This document shows positions 44,322 through 53,142 of a stretch of DNA of 64,000 nucleotides, piece by piece. Under the pieces are notes generated by a model. It made no database searches. It worked only from the letters and a program-made list of their open reading frames with translations, and was not told where the DNA came from. The DNA lies in NCBI RefSeq assembly GCF_009791395.1, contig NZ_WSZK01000026.1:1-64000 (forward strand), in the 5' to 3' direction. Both the position numbers and the translations under genes were made by a program. The number at the start of each line of letters is the position of its first letter. The first letter of the stretch is position 1. This stretch comes from Halomarina oriensis. GTDB taxonomy: Archaea; Halobacteriota; Halobacteria; Halobacteriales; Haloarculaceae.

Positions 44322-44903
44322 TTACTCGTCGTCTTCCTCGATGACTTCGGGGTCGCGCATCGCCTCGTAGAGGCTGTCGAGACCGTTGACCCACTCGGCG
44401 ACGAGGCCGTACTCCATCTCCTCTAAGTCCATCTCGAACTCCTCGCCGTCGAGGATGAGCGTCCCCGCCTGCACGCAGTGGACGTGGGCGGTGTCGAGGT
44501 CCTCCTCGGTCTCGGCGGCCTGCGCGGCCTCGACGTGCTGCTGGATGTCTCCTTCATCGGCGGGACCGGCCGCGACGTACTCCTGTGCGGAGTGGAAGAC
44601 ACAGACCATCGCGGTCTGGACGGCGTCGACGAGCATCAGCGTGTCCTCGTCGTCGAACTGGTCGATTTCGGTGAGGACGATGGCGCTGACGTCTTCGAGT
44701 TCGCCCATCGCCTCCTCCTGGGAGAGGTGGTCGTCGTCGTACGCCGAGACGATCTTGGCGACGGCGATGACGACGTCGTCCTGCATGTTCAGGCGCAGGC
44801 GCGCGGAGTCCTCGTCTTCGAGGTCGACACCCTCGTCGTCCAGTCTGTCGAGCCAGTTCTGCCATCGTTCGTCGGTGTAGAACTCGCCTTCGGGAGTGCT
44901 CAT
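44322..44903 (-). CDS. DUF2150 family protein
   Basis: 193 residues beginning MSTPEGEFYTDERWQNWLDR. Very acidic, helical protein with RLRLNMQDDVVIAVAKIVSA, the segment AMGELEDVSAIVLTEI, and a Glu-rich C-terminus (MEYGLVAEWVNGLDSLYEAM). DUF2150 is confined to archaea; no function is assigned. The in-frame ATG three codons upstream (44912) is possible but less family-like. 174 nt separate it from HMG-CoA synthase upstream. Confidence 0.85.
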   Translation of the reverse strand: MSTPEGEFYTDERWQNWLDRLDDEGVDLEDEDSARLRLNMQDDVVIAVAKIVSAYDDDHLSQEEAMGELEDVSAIVLTEIDQFDDEDTLMLVDAVQTAMVCVFHSAQEYVAAGPADEGDIQQHVEAAQAAETEEDLDTAHVHCVQAGTLILDGEEFEMDLEEMEYGLVAEWVNGLDSLYEAMRDPEVIEEDDE

Positions 44904-44970
44904 ATCTCTCACCTACGACCGACTGCTGATATTCCTTTTCGTTGTTCGGATGCGGACGCCACCCGCTGTC

Positions 44971-45810
44971 TCACGAGAGCGTGCCACGAGTGTCGATACC
45001 GTACACCAGGCGAGGCGTCTCGACGTGCGCCCGCTCCAGCGCCTCGTCGTAGCCCTCCTCGCGGAGCCACCGCGTCCGCCGTGGAACCGTCTTCGGGCCG
45101 AGCACCGCGCCCGGCCGGTCCGGGTCGTCGATGAAGTCCGTCTCCATCATGAACGGGACGTCGCGCTCGATGGCCCGCACGAGTTCCTCTTTGTCCGCGA
45201 GCACGCTCGGTGTCGGTCCCTCGACCCCGCCCGTCGAGTAGTGCTTGACGACGTGCTCGCGGGCCATCCCCTCGTGCTCGGCCCACCGTGCGACCTGCTC
45301 GAACTCCTCGCCACCCTCGGTGTGGAGTTGGACCGCGCAGTCCTCACGCGCGCCCAGCGCGAACGCGTGGCGCATCACGTCGTTCGACGCGTCCCACACC
45401 GCCTCGTCGACGTCGTAGTGTGGTCGACCCGACTTGACGGCGAGAGCGTCGCCCGACGAGACGTACTCGGCGGCGACGTCCAGTCCCGTGCACATCAGGT
45501 CCCGAGCGGCCTCGGGCGAGAACCCTCGTTCGACGAGTTGCGAGACGAGCGCCGGGTGGACGCCGAGGACGGGCCACGCCTTCCCCGGAAGGACGTCGTT
45601 CGAGTCGGCCACCACGTCGAGCGTGTGGTCGTAGGCGACCCGGAAGTCGTCGGCGTCGCTCACCTGCACGTCGTAGTGCCAGGAGGGCTTGTTGAGCACG
45701 AGCAGGTGGGTGCCGCCGTGGTCGGCGAACGCCTCGGCCGCCTCCACCCCCCGACCGTTCACCGGGTCGAGGTGGAGGTGGTCGTCGAGGACGGGGTCGA
45801 CGTCGTTCAT
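44971..45810 (-). CDS. TatD-related metal-dependent TIM-barrel hydrolase
   Basis: 279 residues from ATG 45810 (MNDVDPVLDDHLHLDP). H11 and H13 give the HxH of metallo-dependent hydrolases; further ligands are in VLGVHPA, CAVQLHTEGGEEFEQ, VVKHYSTGGVEG and the aspartate of MMETDFIDDP. This is COG1099, the archaeal TatD relative; DNA-end or other phosphodiester hydrolysis is possible, but the substrate is not known. Intergenic 45811-45882 lacks features. Confidence 0.87.
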   Translation of the reverse strand: MNDVDPVLDDHLHLDPVNGRGVEAAEAFADHGGTHLLVLNKPSWHYDVQVSDADDFRVAYDHTLDVVADSNDVLPGKAWPVLGVHPALVSQLVERGFSPEAARDLMCTGLDVAAEYVSSGDALAVKSGRPHYDVDEAVWDASNDVMRHAFALGAREDCAVQLHTEGGEEFEQVARWAEHEGMAREHVVKHYSTGGVEGPTPSVLADKEELVRAIERDVPFMMETDFIDDPDRPGAVLGPKTVPRRTRWLREEGYDEALERAHVETPRLVYGIDTRGTLS

Positions 45811-45882
45811 GTACGGTGGTGTGAGCCCGGCCGGCAAAACGAGGGCGGTTCGGCGGCGAGTTCCGAGCGGTCAGTCCGGCGT

Positions 45883-46050
45883 TCACCCACGAAGCCCGGT
45901 CGAGACGAGCACACAGCCGACGACGAGCAGGCCGCCGGCGACGACGGTGACGGCGTCGACGCCGTAGTCCGCGGCCAGCACGAGGAACACCGCCACGAGC
46001 GAGAGTTGGACGCCGGCGATGGCTCGCCGTCCCGAGGGCTCGACGCTCAT
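45883..46050 (-). CDS. tiny two-helix membrane protein
   Basis: 55 residues from ATG 46050: MSVEPSGRRAIAGVQLSLVA and a second helix, VTVVAGGLLVVGCVLVSTG. The start overlaps the acetyltransferase stop by 4 nt, which strongly supports translation and an operon. Two hydrophobic helices in a hairpin with almost no loop. No family recognised. Confidence 0.6.
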   Translation of the reverse strand: MSVEPSGRRAIAGVQLSLVAVFLVLAADYGVDAVTVVAGGLLVVGCVLVSTGLRG

Positions 46051-46604
46051 CGGTCGTCTCGCTCCCACTCCTCGCGCAGGAGTCCGTACCAGAGCATGTC
46101 GTGGTACGCCCCCCGGAACCACGCCGCCTCGCGCTGTGTCCCCTCGCGTTCGAACCCGAGCGATTCGAGCAGCCCCACCGACGCGTCGTTGAAGCTCCCG
46201 ACACGCGCCGTGATACGCCGGAGGTTCCGGTCCTCGAAGGCGTACCGGACCATCCGACGCGCGGCGTCCGACCCGTAGCCCTCTCCGTGGTGGTCGGGGT
46301 GGAGCCAGTAGGCGAGTTCGGCGTTCCGGGCACGCGCCGTCTCGCTCGGCCCGTACTCCGAGCCGGTGAGCGTGACGATGCCCAGCGGCTCCTCGTCCAG
46401 ACACACGAGACAGTGGACGCTCTCCTCGTTCGAGAGGACGTCCTCGAAGAACTCCGTCCCGAGTTCCTCGTTCATCGGGTTCACGTCGAGAGCGGGTCGC
46501 CAGACGCGTGGGTCGTTCATACAGCGCTGGACGAACGGGACGTCCTCCCGTTCGGGTGGCCGGAGGGTCACGCGGTCGGCGTGCAGGAAGACTGGACCGG
46601 GCAT
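46047..46604 (-). CDS. GNAT-family N-acetyltransferase (RimJ/RimL-like)
   Basis: 185 residues. Motifs: VTLRPPEREDVPFVQRCMND, LGIVTLTGSEYGPSE, ELAYWLHPDHHGEGYGSDAA (acetyl-CoA loop), and RRITARVGSFNDASVGLLESLGFEREGTQREAA(W). These match ribosomal-protein-type acetyltransferases. It transfers acetyl from acetyl-CoA to an amine of a protein or small molecule. Forms a coupled pair with the downstream tiny membrane protein gene. Confidence 0.92.
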   Translation of the reverse strand: MPGPVFLHADRVTLRPPEREDVPFVQRCMNDPRVWRPALDVNPMNEELGTEFFEDVLSNEESVHCLVCLDEEPLGIVTLTGSEYGPSETARARNAELAYWLHPDHHGEGYGSDAARRMVRYAFEDRNLRRITARVGSFNDASVGLLESLGFEREGTQREAAWFRGAYHDMLWYGLLREEWERDDR

Positions 46605-46663
46605 GACTCGGCGTTCGCTCCCTCAGGTAAGTGCTTTTCCGAACCGTGAGGCCGGAACGCGCC

Positions 46664-47122
46664 TCAGTCGCCGATGGTGACCGACTCGTGGGCCGTCCGC
46701 TGGAGGGCGTCCGAGCGGCCGTGGGCTCCCGGCGCGATGGCGAGCGTCGTCACGCCGCGACGGGCGGCGACTTCGAGGGCGGGCTTGAAGTCCATGTCAC
46801 GGGAGGCGATGGCGAGCACGTCGAACTCGCCGGCGACCGATCCCGCGACGGCGTCCACGGCGAGTTTCACGTCCACGTCGCCGCTCGTCGTCAGCACCTC
46901 GAAGCCGTGGGCCTCGGCGGCCTGAATCAGCCCTGCAGGGGCGTGCTCGTTCAGATAGAGTCGAGCGACGGCGACCCGACCACGCTCCTCGGCGACCCGT
47001 CGGAGGTCCGCGAGGTCGACGTCGAACTCGTCGCGGAACACGTTCGGTCCGTCCACGAACAGTCCGACCGAGCGTTCGTGGTCGTCGGCTATCGGGACGA
47101 GACGCTTCAGGAGCCCGCTCAC
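46664..47122 (-). CDS. NYN-domain (PIN-like) ribonuclease family protein
   Basis: 152 residues from GTG 47122 (MSGLLKRLVPIADDHERSVG). NYN catalytic aspartates occur in LFVDGPNVFRDEF, GDVDVKLAVDAV and LAIASRDMDFKPALEVA, the order seen in LabA/TIGR00288 proteins. It should cleave RNA with a metal ion; targets unknown. Divergent from the protease gene with 130 nt between. It stands alone, without an antitoxin-like partner. Confidence 0.88.
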   Translation of the reverse strand: MSGLLKRLVPIADDHERSVGLFVDGPNVFRDEFDVDLADLRRVAEERGRVAVARLYLNEHAPAGLIQAAEAHGFEVLTTSGDVDVKLAVDAVAGSVAGEFDVLAIASRDMDFKPALEVAARRGVTTLAIAPGAHGRSDALQRTAHESVTIGD

Positions 47123-47223
47123 GAGCGTCTCTCGTCACCCTCGCCGAAAGCAGTACCGATTCGAGAGCCGACGCACCATTCAGATATGTGCTCCAAAGTG
47201 TAATTTTTTAGGTTAATTTTGAG

Positions 47224-47230
47224 ATAATAA
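47224..47230 (+). promoter_or_regulatory. AT-rich promoter for the halolysin-like protease
   Basis: ATAATAA lies 23-29 nt before ATG 47253 within a wider AT-rich stretch (47200-47240) that also has a TAATTTTTTA segment; this could hold regulatory sites for both divergent genes. Confidence 0.5.
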
Positions 47231-47252
47231 GATTGAAATAGCGTCTCGTGTC

Positions 47253-48842
47253 ATGAGTAGTCGCATGGGAGAAGATAACACGTTCGACCGTCGCATGTTC
47301 CTGCGCCTCACGGGGCTCGCAGGCGCTGCGGGTCTGACTGGTATGGCAAGCGCGACCCCCGGACGCGAACCTGGGGCGAAAGCGGACGAACTCCTCGTCG
47401 GCGTCACCGGGACGAAAGACGTCAAGGAGACCATCGGCCTGCCGAAGCAGGCGAAGATGGTCCACGTCAACGAGACGCTCGGCTACGCGGCCGTCCAGTT
47501 CCCCGGCAAGGGCAACGCGAAGGCCCGCGAGAACTTCATGGAGGCGATGCAGAAGAAGAGCGACGTGAAGTACGTCGAGGAGAACGCGACGTTCCAGTCG
47601 CTCCAGGTGCCCAACGACCCGCGGTTCGGCGACCAGTACGCCGACCAGCAGGTCAACGCCCCCGAGGCGTGGGACACGACGTTCGGTGACTCGGGCGTCA
47701 CCGTCGCCGTCGTCGACCAGGGTGTGAAGTACGACCACCCGGACCTCGACGGCAACATGGCGTCGAACCCCGGCTACGACTTCGTCGACGACGATTCGGA
47801 CCCGTATCCGGACTCGCTCGCGGACGAGTACCACGGCACGCACGTCGCCGGTATCGCCGCCGCCGAGACCAACAACGGCGAGGGCGTCTCCGGCATCGGG
47901 AACTCCAGCATCATCTCGGGGCGGGCGCTCTCCGAGCAGGGCTCCGGGTCGACGTCCGACATCGCCGACGCCGTCCAGTGGGCGGCCGACCAGGGTGCGG
48001 ACGTCATCAACCTCTCGCTCGGTGGCGGTGGCTACACCAACACCATGAAGAACGCCGTCAGCTACGCGACGAACAACGGGGCGCTCGTCGTCGCCGCTGC
48101 GGGGAACGACTCGGGCCAGCCCGTCTCGTACCCCGCGGCGTACTCCGAATGTCTCGCCGTGTCCGCGCTGGACCCCGACGAGACCATCGCCAGCTACTCC
48201 AACGTCGGCTCGGAGATCGAACTCGCCGCACCGGGGACGAACGTCCTCTCGACGTGGTCCGACGACGGCTACCGCAAGATCTCGGGCACCTCGATGGCGA
48301 CACCCGTCGTCGCCGGGGTCGCCGGCCTCACGCTGGCCGCCCACGACCTCACGAACAGCGAACTCCGCAGTCACCTCAAAGCGACGGCCGTCGACGTCGG
48401 CCTCCCGGCCGACGAGCAGGGTAGCGGTCGTGTCGACGCCGGGAACGCGGTCACCACGACGCCCGGTAGCGGCGGCGGTGGCGGCGACGACGGTGGCGAC
48501 GGCGGCGGCGGCGGTGGCGGTGACTCCACGTCGGCCAGCGCCGACGGGTCGCTCGCTGGCTACTACGACGACATGTGCTACAACTACGGGTTCAGCTACT
48601 CCAGTCCGAGCCAGGTCGTCGTCGAACTCGACGGCCCGTCGGACGCCGACTTCGACCTCTACGTCAGCGACGGCACGGGTAGCTGTCCGACCACGTCGAG
48701 CTACGACTACCGCTCGTGGACGACGAACAGTCAGGAGACCATCACCATCGACAACCCCGACACGTCGACGGACCTCACCATCCTGGTGGACTCTTACAGC
48801 GGCAGCGGTTCGTACACGGTCACCATCACCGAGTACCAGTAG
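47253..48842 (+). CDS. Tat-exported subtilisin-like serine protease (halolysin type)
   Basis: 529 residues. A twin-arginine-like signal (DNTFDRRMFLRLTG) and an Ala-rich h-region end near residue 36. An I9-type propeptide (about 48-112, LLVGVTGTKDVKETI) precedes the S8 domain with catalytic D155 (VVDQGVKYDHPDL), H194 (YHGTHVAG) and S347 (GTSMATP). A Gly/Asp linker leads to a C-terminal PPC-like beta domain (SSPSQVVVELDGPSDADFDL) with a cysteine pair. It is exported folded and is autoprocessed. Note the RM instead of RR twin context (R-R-M): RRMFLRL is acceptable. Confidence 0.93.
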   Translation: MSSRMGEDNTFDRRMFLRLTGLAGAAGLTGMASATPGREPGAKADELLVGVTGTKDVKETIGLPKQAKMVHVNETLGYAAVQFPGKGNAKARENFMEAMQKKSDVKYVEENATFQSLQVPNDPRFGDQYADQQVNAPEAWDTTFGDSGVTVAVVDQGVKYDHPDLDGNMASNPGYDFVDDDSDPYPDSLADEYHGTHVAGIAAAETNNGEGVSGIGNSSIISGRALSEQGSGSTSDIADAVQWAADQGADVINLSLGGGGYTNTMKNAVSYATNNGALVVAAAGNDSGQPVSYPAAYSECLAVSALDPDETIASYSNVGSEIELAAPGTNVLSTWSDDGYRKISGTSMATPVVAGVAGLTLAAHDLTNSELRSHLKATAVDVGLPADEQGSGRVDAGNAVTTTPGSGGGGGDDGGDGGGGGGGDSTSASADGSLAGYYDDMCYNYGFSYSSPSQVVVELDGPSDADFDLYVSDGTGSCPTTSSYDYRSWTTNSQETITIDNPDTSTDLTILVDSYSGSGSYTVTITEYQ

Positions 48843-48928
48843 TCGCGCCGACTCGCGGCCGCGTGAACCCTTCTTTTGACACCGAATCGATAGCCGACGG
48901 TACGGTCTCCGTCTGGGCCGGCCACTCG

Positions 48929-48934
48929 CTTATC
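48929..48934 (+). promoter_or_regulatory. TATA-like box for the CPA1 antiporter
   Basis: CTTATC, 24-29 nt before ATG 48958; fits a leaderless transcript. Confidence 0.55.
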
Positions 48935-48957
48935 AGTGGGCCACGAGTTGGAGGCGT

Positions 48958-50730
48958 ATGGAACTCGGCTTCGTCTCGCTGGTCGTGCCGCTCCTCGTCC
49001 AGGCGAGCGAGCAGGCACCGAACATCGAGGGGATCCTCATCGACCTGTTGCCTATCGCGCTCATCGCCGCCGCGGTCGGCGTGTTCGTCGCCAAGGTCGG
49101 GCGGTTCCCCTACACCATCGCGCTGCTGCTCGCGGGTATCGCCGTCTCCATCGTCCGCTTCGCCACCGGCGAGTTCGACATCCAGATCGAACTGTCACAC
49201 GACCTCATCCTGCTCGTCCTCCTCCCGCCGTTGCTGTTCGAGGGGGCGGCGACGACGGACTTCGAACGACTGCGCCGGAACCTCGGGCCGGTTCTGGCGC
49301 TCGCCGTCGTCGGCCTCATCGTCTCGGTCACGTTGCTCGGTGTCGCCGGGCATTACGCCTTCGGCTTCCCGTGGCTCATCTCGCTGCTGTTCGCGGCGAT
49401 GATACTCCCGACCGACCCGGTCAGCGTCCTCGCCCTCTTCAAGGAACTGGGTGCGCCCGACCGCCTCTCCGTACTCGTCGAAGGCGAGAGCCTCATCAAC
49501 GACGGGGTGGGCGTCGTGCTGTTCTCCGCACTGCTCGCACTCGTCGAGAGCGGTGCGAGTCCCGACGACCTGCTGACCGCGAGCGGCGTCGGCGGTCTCG
49601 CGGTCGACATCGTCGTCGTGAGCCTCGGTGGTCTCGCCGTCGGCCTCGTCGCGGGCTACGCCGTCTACACCGTGATGTACAACCTCGACGACCACATGAC
49701 CGAGATCGTCCTGACGCTCATCCTCGCGTACGGGTCGTTCCTCCTCGCGGAACACTACCTCCACGTCTCGGGAGTCATCGCCACCGTCGTCGCCGGTCTC
49801 TTCATCGGGAACCGCGGTGCGGAGTACGCGATGAGTCCCCGGACGAAGGTCTCGGTGTTCAACTCCCTGGAGACGTTCGCGTTCCTCGTCAACACGTTCA
49901 TCTTCCTGATGATCGGCGTGACGACGCCCGTGAACCAGTTGGTGCGCCACGCGCCGCTCATCCTGCTGGCTATCCCGCTCGTGCTCCTCGCGCGCGGGGC
50001 CGTCGTCTACCCCATCACCACCGTCGTCAACCGGTTCATCCAGCCGACGGTCTCCCGCTCGTATCAGCACGTGATGCTCTGGGGTGGCCTCCACGGGTCG
50101 ATTCCCATCGCGCTCGTCCTGGGGCTCCCCGCTACCGTCGAGTCGGGAGGACCGTTCCCGTACCGCGAGGAACTGCGTGCGATGGTGTTCGGTGTCGCCG
50201 CGTTCTCGCTCGTCGTCCAGGGACTGACGATGGAGCGGCTGCTCGACGGCCTCGGCGTCATCACCCGCTCGGACGCCGAGGAACTGTACGAACTGCTCGT
50301 CGGCAGACGGCGGGCGGTCACCGCCGCGCTCGACGCCGCAGACCGGCTCAAACGCGAGGGAGACCTGCCACGCGAGGTCTACCAGGACTTCACCAACGAG
50401 TACGAACAGGAGCAGACGGAACTCCAAGAGACCATCGCGGCGTTGCTCTCGAAGAACCCCGAACTCCGCCGCGAACGGCTGCTCGTCGGCGAACGGCAGG
50501 TGCTCCAGCGAGAGAAGAGCGCCATCCTCGACGCCGTCCGCACGGGCGTCATCACCGACGACGTGGGTGACCAGCTGATGGACGAGGTCGACCTGAAACT
50601 CGACGAGGTGCGCAGCGGCGACTCGACCGTCGAGACCGGAGAAGAGGGCTACGACGAGTTCTGGCGGACCCGAGCCAGCGAGTTCGGCCTCGACGTCGAC
50701 TCCGACGGCGACTCACGCATGAGCGACTGA
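48958..50730 (+). CDS. nhaP: Na+/H+ antiporter, CPA1/NhaP family
   Basis: 590 residues with about 12 helices up to residue 415. The ion site includes LPPLLFEGA, PTDPVSVLALFKE and GESLINDGVGVVLFS (the ND motif), then WGGLHGSIPIALVLGLP. A long cytoplasmic tail (about 430-590, rich in Glu/Arg: LVGRRRAVTAALDAADRLKR, EYEQEQTELQETIAALLSK) is probably regulatory. It exchanges cytoplasmic Na+ for external H+ across the membrane, a basic need in hypersaline medium. Stands alone. Confidence 0.93.
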   Translation: MELGFVSLVVPLLVQASEQAPNIEGILIDLLPIALIAAAVGVFVAKVGRFPYTIALLLAGIAVSIVRFATGEFDIQIELSHDLILLVLLPPLLFEGAATTDFERLRRNLGPVLALAVVGLIVSVTLLGVAGHYAFGFPWLISLLFAAMILPTDPVSVLALFKELGAPDRLSVLVEGESLINDGVGVVLFSALLALVESGASPDDLLTASGVGGLAVDIVVVSLGGLAVGLVAGYAVYTVMYNLDDHMTEIVLTLILAYGSFLLAEHYLHVSGVIATVVAGLFIGNRGAEYAMSPRTKVSVFNSLETFAFLVNTFIFLMIGVTTPVNQLVRHAPLILLAIPLVLLARGAVVYPITTVVNRFIQPTVSRSYQHVMLWGGLHGSIPIALVLGLPATVESGGPFPYREELRAMVFGVAAFSLVVQGLTMERLLDGLGVITRSDAEELYELLVGRRRAVTAALDAADRLKREGDLPREVYQDFTNEYEQEQTELQETIAALLSKNPELRRERLLVGERQVLQREKSAILDAVRTGVITDDVGDQLMDEVDLKLDEVRSGDSTVETGEEGYDEFWRTRASEFGLDVDSDGDSRMSD

Positions 50731-50811
50731 ACCCCGCGGGCAGGATCGCTCGGAGAACGGCTTGCCAGGGCCGCCCCAGCGCATATGCGGCCGGCCCGAG
50801 AGCCGAGGGAT

Positions 50812-51036
50812 ATGGCAGACGAACACGAACGCGACCGGACGATGGCGAAGGAGAAAGACGAAGAGGAGGCAGAGGACATCGAGGAGGCCGAGGCCGAGGC
50901 CAAGGAGGGTGCCCGAGAGCAGCGCAACGAGGAGATAGAGGAGGAGGTCGAACGCAAGTCGGAGGTCCGCGAGGAGGAGGCCGCCGAACAGGAGAACGTC
51001 GACAACCACCGCGACGACGAACCGTTCGACGGCTAA
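50812..51036 (+). CDS. small highly charged coiled-coil protein
   Basis: 74 residues from ATG 50812 (MADEHERDRTMAKEKDEEEA). Extremely rich in Glu, Lys, Arg and Asp; EEAEDIEEAEAEAKEGAREQ looks like a continuous charged helix or coiled coil, with no hydrophobic core. Haloarchaeal codon use supports it, but composition alone would allow chance. No family recognised. Confidence 0.5.
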   Translation: MADEHERDRTMAKEKDEEEAEDIEEAEAEAKEGAREQRNEEIEEEVERKSEVREEEAAEQENVDNHRDDEPFDG

Positions 51037-51108
51037 CCCGGCCCGGCGGCTTCTCTCACGTGTTCTTCGAGTCACAGTTGAGTCGTAGTGCCGACTGGGG
51101 GCCGACGC

Positions 51109-51507
51109 TCAGTTCGGTGTCGGTGTGACGCGGTCGGAGATGTACGCCGTCAGGTCGGTCGTCGTGACGACGCCGATGACCGTCTCGCCGTCGACGACCG
51201 GGAGGTGGTGGAACCCGTGTTCGATGACGAGGTTCGCGGCCGTCTGGATGTGTTCGTCGGCGGTGACGGTGACGAGGTCCGTACTCATCACGTCACCGAC
51301 GGTCGCGTCGGTGTCGTCGGACTCCGCGACGATGCGGACGAAGTCGGTCGCGGTGAGGATTCCTTCGAGGCGGCCCTCCTCGTCGACGACGATCGCCGAC
51401 CCGATGCCGCGGTCGAGCATCGTCGAACCGACGACCTGCACGGCCGTGTCCGGTCGAACGGTGTACACTGGCGAAGACATCAGGCTCCCGACGAAGACAT
51501 CGTCCAT
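51109..51507 (-). CDS. tandem CBS-domain protein
   Basis: 132 residues from ATG 51507 (MDDVFVGSLMSSPVYTVRPD). Two CBS units: about 8-62 (MLDRGIGSAIVVDEEGRLEG) and about 74-130 (VIEHGFHHLPVVDGETVIGV), ending TTDLTAYISD. CBS pairs bind adenine nucleotides and act as energy or ligand sensors; the target is unknown because it stands alone. A strong TATA box lies 24-32 nt upstream. Confidence 0.92.
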   Translation of the reverse strand: MDDVFVGSLMSSPVYTVRPDTAVQVVGSTMLDRGIGSAIVVDEEGRLEGILTATDFVRIVAESDDTDATVGDVMSTDLVTVTADEHIQTAANLVIEHGFHHLPVVDGETVIGVVTTTDLTAYISDRVTPTPN

Positions 51508-51530
51508 CGGTCTTCGTTGTAGGCAGCGGA

Positions 51531-51539
51531 AAATAAGCC
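51531..51539 (-). promoter_or_regulatory. TATA-like box for the CBS protein
   Basis: GGCTTATTT on the minus strand, 24-32 nt before ATG 51507; leaderless spacing. Confidence 0.6.
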
Positions 51540-51573
51540 TTGTTCTCACACCCCGATACGCTCGGTGTGGCCC

Positions 51574-53142
51574 TCAGGAGACGATGAACTGACTGGCGAT
51601 GTCGACGACCTCCTCCATCGAGCGGGCCGGGTCGAACGCGCCGCCGAACGGGGGCGCGCCGCCGTTGCGCTGGAGCATGATGTAGGTGGCGTGACGGGCC
51701 TCGACACTGTGGATGGAGGCCGCCGCGGCCAGTATCTCGTCGTTCTCGATGAGCGGTGCCGCACCGGCGTACGCGGAGACGCCGACGTTCTCGATGGTCG
51801 CCGACAGGTTCACGAACTCCTCGATGGACGAGTACGGGAACTCGTACTCGGCGGCCTCGACGGGCGTCCCACCGAGGTCCTTGATGGTCGCGCGGAGCGC
51901 TTCGACGTGAGCCACCTCGTGGTCGCGGATCTTCTCGTACTGCTGGTAGGTGCCGTAGCGCGGGCGACCGCCGCTGAACGTCTCCATCCCCGGACTGCCG
52001 AAGCCCTCGAAGTCGTCCTCGCTGTAGATCTTCAGCGCCTCGGTGTAGTAGTTCGCTTCGAGGTGTTCGAGCGTCAGCGCGAAGTTCAGGATGTCGACGT
52101 CCGTGACGTCGCCCATACCGCCCTTGTCGTCACCGACGCGGGAGGCGAGGCCCGTCATCAGGTCGACGGTGTAGAGTTCGCTCGCACCGTCGACGACGAA
52201 CAGGGCGTAGGCCGTCCCGTCGCTCCCCGAGATGTCGAAGCCGTTGACGGCCCCGACGTCGACGCCGAGCGACCCGATGGTCGTCAGGGCGCTGGTGTCG
52301 GGGGAGTCCGGGTTCGCGTTCTGCTGGACGAGCACGTCGAGGTTGCTGTCGATGTCGTACAGCATCGTCGTCTCCGGGTCGGGGACGCTGTTCGTGTACC
52401 CGGCGGCGCTGAGTTGCGGGTCGGTACCCGCGTTCGCGTCGCCCTCCGCGTAGAACGTGTCCGGGTCCTGCCTGATGATGGTCCCGTCGTCGGCGTTCGT
52501 GACGAAGCTGTCGCCATCGGTCGTGACGACGCGAATCGCGTCGGCGACCGGGTTGAAGTCGAAGCCGATGCCGGCCGAGAGGTCCGTGTCGGGGTAGTCC
52601 GCCGGCGACCCCACCGTGTGCGCCGAGACGGACGACGCCCCGCTCGACGGGACGTCCATCCGATAGAGCTGTCCGTGACCGTCGAGCGAGTACAGCATCC
52701 CGTCGGACGGTCGGTAGTCGAGACCGAGGAGTGTGCGCCCGTCCGCGACACCCTGGACGTGGACCGCGTGGTCCGTCTTTATCGTCCCGGAGTCGAGGTC
52801 GACACCGACGACCGCGTTCCCGTCGTCGGTCGCCAGCAGGGCGAGACCCATCTCCGAGTCCTCGTGCGGGACGAGCGTCAGTCCGTAGATGGGTGGTTCG
52901 TGGTCCGCGGCCGCGACGCCGCTGCCGACGACCGAGAGCGCCACAGCCCCGAGGCCCGCGGCACCTACTCCGTGCATGAACGAGCGTCTGCTGAGCGCGC
53001 TCCCGACGCGCCCGAGCAGTTCCGTCGGTGACTCGTCGCGGTGGGCGTCGTTCGTCCGGTCCCGGTCGCTCCCGTCGTCGACGAGATCGGCGAAGCTCTC
53101 TCCCGACTCGATTCGTGATTCGATGGTGTCCTGGTCCGTCAT
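51574..53142 (-). CDS. Tat-exported DUF4394 / ferritin-like fusion protein
   Basis: 522 residues. An unusual 50-residue acidic leader precedes the twin-arginine signal (S-R52-R53-SFMHGVG) with an Ala/Gly h-region, so export by Tat is likely. Residues about 82-340 carry a DUF4394-type beta repeat (YGLTLVPHEDSEMGLALLAT, LLGLDYRPSDGMLYSLDGHG, GVDVGAVNGFDISGSD). Residues about 348-515 form a Ferritin_2-like bundle: DVDILNFALTLEHLEANYYT, DHEVAHVEALRATIKDLGG and SIHSVEARHATYIML. Putative metal ligands are E359/E362, E409/H412 and E481/H484. The combination is rare as far as I know; iron or stress-related surface function is inference. Confidence 0.85.
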   Translation of the reverse strand: MTDQDTIESRIESGESFADLVDDGSDRDRTNDAHRDESPTELLGRVGSALSRRSFMHGVGAAGLGAVALSVVGSGVAAADHEPPIYGLTLVPHEDSEMGLALLATDDGNAVVGVDLDSGTIKTDHAVHVQGVADGRTLLGLDYRPSDGMLYSLDGHGQLYRMDVPSSGASSVSAHTVGSPADYPDTDLSAGIGFDFNPVADAIRVVTTDGDSFVTNADDGTIIRQDPDTFYAEGDANAGTDPQLSAAGYTNSVPDPETTMLYDIDSNLDVLVQQNANPDSPDTSALTTIGSLGVDVGAVNGFDISGSDGTAYALFVVDGASELYTVDLMTGLASRVGDDKGGMGDVTDVDILNFALTLEHLEANYYTEALKIYSEDDFEGFGSPGMETFSGGRPRYGTYQQYEKIRDHEVAHVEALRATIKDLGGTPVEAAEYEFPYSSIEEFVNLSATIENVGVSAYAGAAPLIENDEILAAAASIHSVEARHATYIMLQRNGGAPPFGGAFDPARSMEEVVDIASQFIVS

